Position numbers and translations under genes: made by a program
The notes under the pieces: model-generated
The model's database searches: none
Seen by the model: only the letters and a program-made list of their open reading frames with translations
Told to the model about the DNA's origin: nothing
Assembly: GCA_030610225.1 (NCBI GenBank)
Contig: JAUWSD010000030.1
Coordinates: 1 to 9,522, forward strand
Source of the DNA: Chloroflexota bacterium
Lineage (GTDB): Bacteria > Chloroflexota > Anaerolineae > Anaerolineales > UBA11579
DNA: 9,522 bases
Direction of reading: 5' to 3'
Shown here: positions 5,037 to 9,522 of the stretch, piece after piece
Position numbering within the stretch: the first letter of the stretch is position 1
How the letters are laid out: each line of letters opens with the position of its first letter

Positions 5037-6689
5037 ATGTCTGAGCCTCGAATTGTACGCGCCCCACGTGGAACAGAGTTGCACTGCAAAAATTGGTTGA
5101 TCGAAGCTGCATACCGCATGCTTCAAAACAATCTTGACCCGGATGTGGCAGAAATTCCCGATAAATTGGTTGTATATGGGGGGACAGGTCAGGCGGCCAG
5201 AGATTGGGATTCTTTCGAAGCGATTCTAAGATCACTTGAAAACCTGGAGGAAGATGAAACCCTACTGGTTCAATCCGGCAAGCCAGTTGCTGTATTTAAA
5301 TCTCATACTGATGCCCCCAAAGTATTGATCGCGAACTCAAACCTGGTCCCGCATTGGGCAACACAGGATCATTTCAACGACCTCGCTGCTCAAGGTTTGA
5401 TCATGTACGGGCAGATGACTGCTGGTTCATGGATCTATATCGGCACTCAGGGAATCCTGCAGGGTACATACGAGACCATGGGCGCTCTTGCAAAGCAGAA
5501 GGGCTGGGAATCACTGCGGGGCAAGTTTACGCTGACAGCCGGGCTTGGAGGAATGGGCGGTGCCCAGCCTCTGGCAGTAACAATGAACGAAGGCGTATGC
5601 CTGATCGTTGAGATCGACCCGGCACGCGCAAAAAAGCGTCTTGAGATCGGATATGTTGATCAGGTTGTGGATACCCTGGAAGAAGCGATGACACTGGTGG
5701 ATGCTGCTGTCTCAGCTGAAGAACCACGTTCGATCGGCTTGATCGCGCATGCGGCTGACATTTTCCCGGAACTGGTTGTGCGAGGGATAACTCCGGATGT
5801 TGTTACCGATCAGACACCAGCACATGACGTGCTCTCATATATCCCTGCAGGCCTAACGATTGAAGAAGCAGATAGGCTGCGCGAGGACGACCCTGAAGAA
5901 TATAAGAAGCGTTCAATTGCTTCGATGATGAAACATGTCCAGGCCATGCTTGATATGCAAAAGGCTGGGGCAGAGGTGTTTGATTATGGAAATAATATTC
6001 GTCAGAGAGCGTTTGACGGCGGAGTGAAAAACGCATTTGATTTTCCCGGCTTTGTACCAGCATATATCCGCCCTCTGTTCTGCGAAGGTAAAGGACCATT
6101 CCGCTGGGTTGCGCTTTCAGGTGACCCTGAAGATATTTACCGCACAGATGAAGCGATCATGGAATTATTCCCAGAGGATGCACATCTGCACCGCTGGATG
6201 AAGATGGCAAAAAGCAGCATCCCATTCCAGGGGCTGCCCTCCAGGATCTGCTGGCTGGGATATGGTGAAAGGGTCGCGGCAGGTTTGGCATTTAATGAAA
6301 TGGTTGCAGACGGCACTTTGAAGGCACCAATAGTGATCGGACGTGATCATCTGGATTCTGGATCTGTTGCATCCCCAAACCGCGAGACTGAAGGGATGAA
6401 AGATGGCACAGATGCGGTCAGCGATTGGCCGATATTGAATGCGATGATCAATGCTGTTGGCGGAGCAACCTGGGTTTCATTCCACCACGGCGGCGGGGTT
6501 GGGATCGGGTTTAGTCAGCACGCCGGACAGGTGATCGTGGCAGACGGTACCCCTGAAGCAGCTGTCAGGCTTGAGCGAGTCCTTACCACTGATCCAGGTT
6601 TGGGCGTTGTTCGTCATGCGGATGCTGGTTATGATATCGCGATCGATGCTGCCAGGAAGCATGGCATCAAAATGCCGATGTTGAAGTAA
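5037..6689 (+). CDS. hutU: Urocanate hydratase (urocanase)
   Basis: Second enzyme of histidine degradation: it converts urocanate to 4-imidazolone-5-propanoate, using tightly bound NAD+ as an electrophile, in the cytoplasm. The 550 residues match bacterial HutU. Signatures are YGGTGQAARDW (47-57), the GMGGAQPLA Gly-rich NAD contact region (172-180), GNNIRQRAFDGG, and LPSRICWLGYGER with C405, equivalent to the catalytic cysteine (C410 in Pseudomonas putida). GRDHLDSGSVASPNRETEG (435-453) and the C-terminal HHGGGVGIG.SQHAGQ block follow. It is complete. The ATG follows AGGAG with 5-nt spacing. No hutH, hutI, formimino-hydrolase or HutC lies in the window, so the gene stands alone here. No convincing terminator follows; the gap to the next gene is 93 bp. 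Confidence 0.98.
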   Translation: MSEPRIVRAPRGTELHCKNWLIEAAYRMLQNNLDPDVAEIPDKLVVYGGTGQAARDWDSFEAILRSLENLEEDETLLVQSGKPVAVFKSHTDAPKVLIANSNLVPHWATQDHFNDLAAQGLIMYGQMTAGSWIYIGTQGILQGTYETMGALAKQKGWESLRGKFTLTAGLGGMGGAQPLAVTMNEGVCLIVEIDPARAKKRLEIGYVDQVVDTLEEAMTLVDAAVSAEEPRSIGLIAHAADIFPELVVRGITPDVVTDQTPAHDVLSYIPAGLTIEEADRLREDDPEEYKKRSIASMMKHVQAMLDMQKAGAEVFDYGNNIRQRAFDGGVKNAFDFPGFVPAYIRPLFCEGKGPFRWVALSGDPEDIYRTDEAIMELFPEDAHLHRWMKMAKSSIPFQGLPSRICWLGYGERVAAGLAFNEMVADGTLKAPIVIGRDHLDSGSVASPNRETEGMKDGTDAVSDWPILNAMINAVGGATWVSFHHGGGVGIGFSQHAGQVIVADGTPEAAVRLERVLTTDPGLGVVRHADAGYDIAIDAARKHGIKMPMLK

Positions 6690-6739
6690 TCGTGAACTTG
6701 TTCTAATAAAGGGTTAATAGAATATTCATAAGTATGCAA

Positions 6740-6745
6740 TATAAT
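6740..6745 (+). promoter_or_regulatory. Probable -10 box of the small membrane protein gene
   Basis: A consensus TATAAT lies 37 bp upstream of the ATG at 6783, giving a predicted 5' UTR of about 30 nt that ends in AAGGAG (6772-6777). A good -35 is not visible (TTAATA at 6714-6719 would be 20 bp away). Because no terminator was seen after hutU, readthrough from hutU may also contribute. Confidence 0.4.
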
Positions 6746-6782
6746 TTTATTAATCTAATTAAGTCTTAGTGAAGGAGTAAAC

Positions 6783-7037
6783 ATGATAGGGCCAATGAGT
6801 TATGGCGGTTTAGGAATGGGCGGATTGAGCCTAGTTTCATTCTTTTTTTTCCTGTTAATAGCAGCCTTGATCTGGCTTGTAGTCAGCAAAGCTTTAATTA
6901 ATTCCCGCAAGTATAGGATGATGAAAGATTTCCCATCATATTACAGAGATGGACATTGTTACTGCGAATGTAGATGTGACTGCCACAAAGAAGAAGGCAA
7001 ACCACGTAAAAGTAATAAGAAAACTAAAGAAGAATAA
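6783..7037 (+). CDS. Small single-pass membrane protein with a CxCxCxCxC tail
   Basis: An 84-residue protein of unrecognised family. A Gly/Met-rich N-terminus (about 1-15) leads into one hydrophobic helix (about 16-36, with a run of four Phe), then a basic segment SRKYRMMK that by the positive-inside rule places the C-terminus in the cytoplasm. The tail contains HCYCECRCDCH (58-68): five cysteines at every second position, bracketed by His. A Lys/Glu-rich end follows. The alternating thiols suggest metal binding or redox activity, but no described family with this exact arrangement comes to mind. The start is well supported by GAAGGAG 5 nt before the ATG. A terminator follows, so it is probably its own unit or the distal gene after hutU. 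The coding status is supported by the strong ribosome binding site and coherent protein layout. Confidence 0.75.
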   Translation: MIGPMSYGGLGMGGLSLVSFFFFLLIAALIWLVVSKALINSRKYRMMKDFPSYYRDGHCYCECRCDCHKEEGKPRKSNKKTKEE

Positions 7038-7073
7038 TCTCTCCTCGAAAAGAAGTTCTTCTCCTATGAGATG

Positions 7074-7105
7074 GGGACTGGCAGAAGCTGGTCCCTTTTT
7101 CTTTT
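7074..7105 (+). terminator. Intrinsic terminator after the small membrane protein gene
   Basis: GGGAC (7074-7078) pairs with GTCCC (7091-7095). The intervening bases can add an inner CAG/CTG or GC/GC pairing. TTTTTCTTTT follows immediately at 7096-7105. It starts 36 bp after the stop codon. Confidence 0.85.
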
Positions 7106-7114
7106 AACCTGATT

Positions 7115-7123
7115 TGGTAAAAT
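7115..7123 (+). promoter_or_regulatory. Extended -10 promoter predicting a leaderless HAD mRNA
   Basis: TGGTAAAAT is an extended -10 element (TG-n-TAAAAT). Its last base lies 7 nt before the A of the ATG at 7130, so the expected transcription start coincides with the start codon. The -35 region falls in the T tract of the upstream terminator and is poor. There is no Shine-Dalgarno sequence between this box and the ATG, which agrees with leaderless translation. Confidence 0.5.
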
Positions 7124-7129
7124 GAAACA

Positions 7130-7780
7130 ATGAAAAAGACACTCGATCAATATTCTCATATAATCTGGGATTGGAACGGCACATTATTTGACGATTCCTC
7201 CCTGACTCTCAGCATCATGAACGGGATGCTCTCAAGAAGAGGCCGCCCATCTGTTAGTAAGGAGAAGTACGCTGAGCTATTCGACTTTCCTGTTAGTGAT
7301 TACTACAGGCAGATCGGATGGGATTTTGAGAAGTATTCATTTGAGTCACTGAGTGATGAGTTCATTGAAGAATATTACCGGAGGCACCGGGAATGCCCAC
7401 TTCGGCAGGGTGCGGAAGAGATCCTGCGAGCAAACAAAGTGCCGCAGTCGATTTTAACAGCCAGCAAACAAACTGATATCGATCTTCTTGTGAAGCATTT
7501 TGGGTTGGATGGATTATTTGCTGGAGTTAACGGTCTGAATAATCATCATGCGGCAGGGAAGCTGGAGATCGGGAGGAAATGGGTTAAGGAATTAAATGTT
7601 GCCCCAGAGAATATCTTGATGGTGGGAGATACCACCCATGATGCTGTTTTGGCAAAAGAGCTGGGCATGGATTGTGTGCTGATCGAAAGTGGACATCAGA
7701 ATAAAGAAAGGCTGGAAAAATGCAGCGTGCCAGTTATCCGGAATTTAAAGGAACTTGTCTGGGACAAGTTTCGTTTATAA
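7130..7780 (+). CDS. HAD-superfamily hydrolase (phosphoglycolate phosphatase-like)
   Basis: A 216-residue cytoplasmic HAD protein with an alpha-helical C1 cap (about residues 25-95). Motif I is DWNGTLFDD: the nucleophile D14 is present, but the usual second Asp (general acid/base) is Asn (N16). Motif II is ILTAS (108-112), motif III is probably K144, and motif IV is VGDTTHD with D167 and D171. The layout matches Gph-like phosphatases; the DxN version is also seen in HAD proteins annotated only as 'HAD family hydrolase'. The substrate is unknown, with phosphoglycolate or another small phosphomonoester possible. The ATG has no ribosome binding site and coincides with the predicted transcription start. 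The gene is isolated between a terminator upstream and the transpeptidase promoter downstream. No clear terminator follows it. Confidence 0.88.
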   Translation: MKKTLDQYSHIIWDWNGTLFDDSSLTLSIMNGMLSRRGRPSVSKEKYAELFDFPVSDYYRQIGWDFEKYSFESLSDEFIEEYYRRHRECPLRQGAEEILRANKVPQSILTASKQTDIDLLVKHFGLDGLFAGVNGLNNHHAAGKLEIGRKWVKELNVAPENILMVGDTTHDAVLAKELGMDCVLIESGHQNKERLEKCSVPVIRNLKELVWDKFRL

Positions 7781-7816
7781 GTAAGAAATCTGAACAGGAG
7801 AAATCTAAAAATAACA

Positions 7817-7849
7817 AAGGCTGAAAAAAACTATAAGCCTTGATATAAT
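7817..7849 (+). promoter_or_regulatory. Promoter of the L,D-transpeptidase gene with an overlapping dyad
   Basis: TGATATAAT (7841-7849) is a perfect extended -10. CTGAAA (7821-7826), 17 bp upstream, matches four of six -35 bases. The expected start is the A at 7856, only 3 nt before the ATG at 7859. An inverted repeat AAGGCT (7817-7822) / AGCCTT (7836-7841) brackets the spacer and could be an operator, or a hairpin in readthrough RNA from the HAD gene. It has no T tract and is not a terminator. Confidence 0.65.
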
Positions 7850-7858
7850 TTGTCTATT

Positions 7859-9019
7859 ATGCCAAAAAAGATATTTTTCATTCTACTAATAGTTGTCATT
7901 GCCCTGTTAAATACATCAGCTGTATTTGCTGAAAGTATTCAACAGGACGAGATTCAACCTTTATGTATCCCGAATGGTTATTATTTACTTGCAAGCAATT
8001 GTTTAGAAATGGGTCCATCAGCATATATTAGTGATATGTCTGAGATGGGGCTTTATTTTCCTCAAAGAGAATTACCATCGCAGGTTTCACTTTATGTTGG
8101 TCAGGAACTTGAATATGCTTACGCAAGATCTACTGTTGAGAGTTTGAGGATATTCAATACTGCTCAAGCTGCCTATGAAGGCGATAATCCCAGCCAGACT
8201 TGGGAACCAGGGCAGGTCTATGTTTCGATCGAAGACTCGGAACATATTGGCGGTAAAATAGTTTATATGATCAATCCTGGAGCATGGGTGCGCTGGGATG
8301 AGGTCTCATTATCGGTTCATCCTTCAAAATTTGGTGGGCAGGAGTTCTTTGAGGTCCCGGAAATAAATTTTGGGTGGACAGTATATTACGCATATACATA
8401 CCGTGAGCCCACATACGATTCCGATTATAAGACTGGCTATTACCGCGATAAATATGAGTTTGTCCAGATCTATGATACATATGAGACCGAGAATGGGCGC
8501 TGGATAATGATCGGGCCGGATGAATGGCTGGATGCGAGGACTGTCGGGCAGGTCTATATGGATATAGAAAAACCCGAAGGCATCACTGACGACCGCTGGA
8601 TCATGATCAACCTTTTTGAGCAGACAGTGGCAGTATATGAAAACAATGAGCTGATCTATGCTACTTTAACTGCAACTGGTATTGATAAGTACATGACCCG
8701 TCCGGGATTATTCAAGATCGAGGAAAAGAAAGAAGACACTTATATGGCTGGGACTTTTGAAGAAGACAGGTCGGATTATTATTTCCTCGAAAATGTCCCA
8801 TGGTCATTGTATTTTGATGAGCGCAGGGCTCTGCATGCCGCTTACTGGCATGATGGTCTTGGAGTAAAGCGGTCACATGGCTGTGTGAATCTTTCTCCCG
8901 GTGACGCGCGCTGGATCTATGAATGGGCCGAGCTTGGAGACTGGGTGTATGTCTGGGACCCAAGCGGTCAAACCGAAGTGGATGAAGACCTGTTTCACCT
9001 TTTCGATCAAGATAATTAG
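7859..9019 (+). CDS. Secreted L,D-transpeptidase (YkuD domain)
   Basis: A 386-residue envelope enzyme expected to form 3-3 cross-links in peptidoglycan or attach proteins to it. A Sec signal peptide (1-24, ending AVFA) is followed by a Tyr/Trp-rich N-terminal half with two cysteines (C36, C48). The segment ending GRWIMIGPDEWLDARTVGQV (213-232) resembles the region that precedes YkuD in many multi-domain transpeptidases. The YkuD domain (about 245-366) ends with LHAAYWHDGLG (H326, H331) and SHGCVNLS (339-346), where C342 is the nucleophile, and an acidic tail. The ATG at 7859 is chosen over the in-frame TTG at 7850 because the latter abuts the -10 box and lies upstream of the predicted transcript start. 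It is a single-gene unit. Confidence 0.92.
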   Translation: MPKKIFFILLIVVIALLNTSAVFAESIQQDEIQPLCIPNGYYLLASNCLEMGPSAYISDMSEMGLYFPQRELPSQVSLYVGQELEYAYARSTVESLRIFNTAQAAYEGDNPSQTWEPGQVYVSIEDSEHIGGKIVYMINPGAWVRWDEVSLSVHPSKFGGQEFFEVPEINFGWTVYYAYTYREPTYDSDYKTGYYRDKYEFVQIYDTYETENGRWIMIGPDEWLDARTVGQVYMDIEKPEGITDDRWIMINLFEQTVAVYENNELIYATLTATGIDKYMTRPGLFKIEEKKEDTYMAGTFEEDRSDYYFLENVPWSLYFDERRALHAAYWHDGLGVKRSHGCVNLSPGDARWIYEWAELGDWVYVWDPSGQTEVDEDLFHLFDQDN

Positions 9020-9023
9020 CAAT

Positions 9024-9055
9024 AAAAAAAGCCTGTCATTTGACAGGCTTTTTTT
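9024..9055. terminator. Strong intrinsic terminator after the transpeptidase gene
   Basis: AAAAAAAGCCTGTCA (9024-9038) is the exact reverse complement of TGACAGGCTTTTTTT (9041-9055), separated by TT. It starts 4 bp after the stop codon. The A and T flanks make it symmetric and usable in either direction, though no minus-strand gene is seen on the right. Confidence 0.95.
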
Positions 9056-9078
9056 GTATATGAGAATTCATTAATCAA

Positions 9079-9087
9079 TGATATATT
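9079..9087 (+). promoter_or_regulatory. Extended -10 promoter of the zinc-ribbon gene
   Basis: TGATATATT is an extended -10 (TG-n-TATATT), placed so that transcription would start near 9094, about 23 nt before the ATG at 9117. GAGGAAA (9109-9115) lies in that leader as the ribosome binding site. No convincing -35 is present. Confidence 0.45.
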
Positions 9088-9116
9088 TTGAAACACCAAA
9101 CTAGCTCAGAGGAAAT

Positions 9117-9522
9117 ATGATAATTCTCGGTACAAAAGGTAAAAGGAATGTGGTAGGAAAGGGAAAGTTTTATTGCCCGAAGTGTAAGGCGGATAGAAGC
9201 TACGAACATATAAAAACGGGTCAATATTTTTCCGCATTCTTCATACCTTTGTTTAAGATCAAGGATGGGAGTGAATTCATTGAGTGCAAAAGTTGTGAGA
9301 CACCTTTTGAGATGTCTGTTTTGAAGATGACAAGGGAGAAGGTGGATTTCGCCAGATTTATTGAGATCGCTAAAAAGCAGATCGCGGCTGGTATCCCCGT
9401 GAACGAGGTCAGGGATAATTTCATTTCATTGGGGATGGAGCTGGATGCTGCTACTAAGATTCTGCACGAGATCACTGATGGGGAGATCGTACTTTGCAGG
9501 AAATGTAACTTGATGTATTCCA
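9117..9522 (+). CDS. Zinc-ribbon protein, 3' end cut by the window
   Basis: An open frame of 135 codons runs off the window edge with no stop. It begins MIILGTKGKRNVVGKGKFYCPKC and continues to a second ECKSC knuckle, with the FFIPLFKI segment between them (41-48). C20, C23, C57 and C60 form a four-cysteine zinc ribbon of the type found in small bacterial 'zinc-ribbon domain' proteins of unknown function that start MII.G and carry a YF...FIPL core. Residues 72-120 are an amphipathic helical region (REKVDFARFIEIAKKQI...), and a third CxxC (C127, C130) begins a further knuckle just before the edge. The ATG is supported by GAGGAAA just upstream and its own extended -10 promoter. The role is unknown. 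Confidence 0.8.
   Translation, partial: MIILGTKGKRNVVGKGKFYCPKCKADRSYEHIKTGQYFSAFFIPLFKIKDGSEFIECKSCETPFEMSVLKMTREKVDFARFIEIAKKQIAAGIPVNEVRDNFISLGMELDAATKILHEITDGEIVLCRKCNLMYS

Noticed and set aside
7122..7133. Three-codon upstream frame ATG AAA CAA TGA overlapping the HAD start
   Set aside because: Its ATG falls inside the predicted -10 box, upstream of the expected transcript start, so it should not be in the mRNA.
7794..7806. Shine-Dalgarno-like AACAGGAGAAATC after the HAD gene
   Set aside because: No start codon with an open frame follows at a suitable distance; the transpeptidase ATG is more than 50 bp further on.

Overview
The window looks like a chromosomal stretch of a moderate-GC, free-living bacterium. 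Gene style (LppM-like lipoproteins, a Tyr/Trp-rich YkuD transpeptidase with a SHGCVN active site, mixed-strand single-gene units) suggests Chloroflexota, perhaps Anaerolineae, but this is an impression from protein flavour, not a phylogenetic result. No insertion sequence, phage gene, CRISPR array, tRNA or rRNA was recognised.

Layout. Positions 1-515 hold the Lys/Gln/Glu-rich tail of an upstream gene running straight into dtd (D-aminoacyl-tRNA deacylase), closed by a perfect-palindrome terminator. From the other side come minus-strand genes: ugd (UDP-glucose 6-dehydrogenase) overlaps by 11 bp a class I methyltransferase that carries a C-terminal zinc ribbon. Between the methyltransferase stop and the convergent terminator sits a roughly 80-nt minus-strand unit with its own sigma70-type promoter, two small hairpins and an intrinsic terminator. 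I read it as a candidate small RNA. Its middle loop exposes CTCCTT, complementary to Shine-Dalgarno sequences.

From 3168 onward all genes are on the plus strand and almost all are single transcription units, each with its own promoter and, in most cases, its own terminator. They are an Rrf2-family regulator with three cysteines (divergent from ugd), a lipoprotein built of two tandem copies of one domain, urocanate hydratase (hutU, without other histidine-utilisation genes nearby), an 84-residue membrane protein with a CxCxCxCxC tail, a HAD-family hydrolase, a secreted L,D-transpeptidase, and a zinc-ribbon protein cut by the window end.

How the genes fit together. Ugd and its coupled methyltransferase point to nucleotide-sugar or surface polysaccharide chemistry. 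The lipoprotein and transpeptidase are envelope proteins. Dtd, HutU and the HAD enzyme are metabolic or quality-control housekeeping. There is no single large operon. The points most worth a second look are the candidate sRNA, the CxC-repeat membrane protein, the duplicated lipoprotein, the methyltransferase-zinc-ribbon fusion, and two genes (HAD, transpeptidase) whose promoters predict leaderless or nearly leaderless mRNAs.
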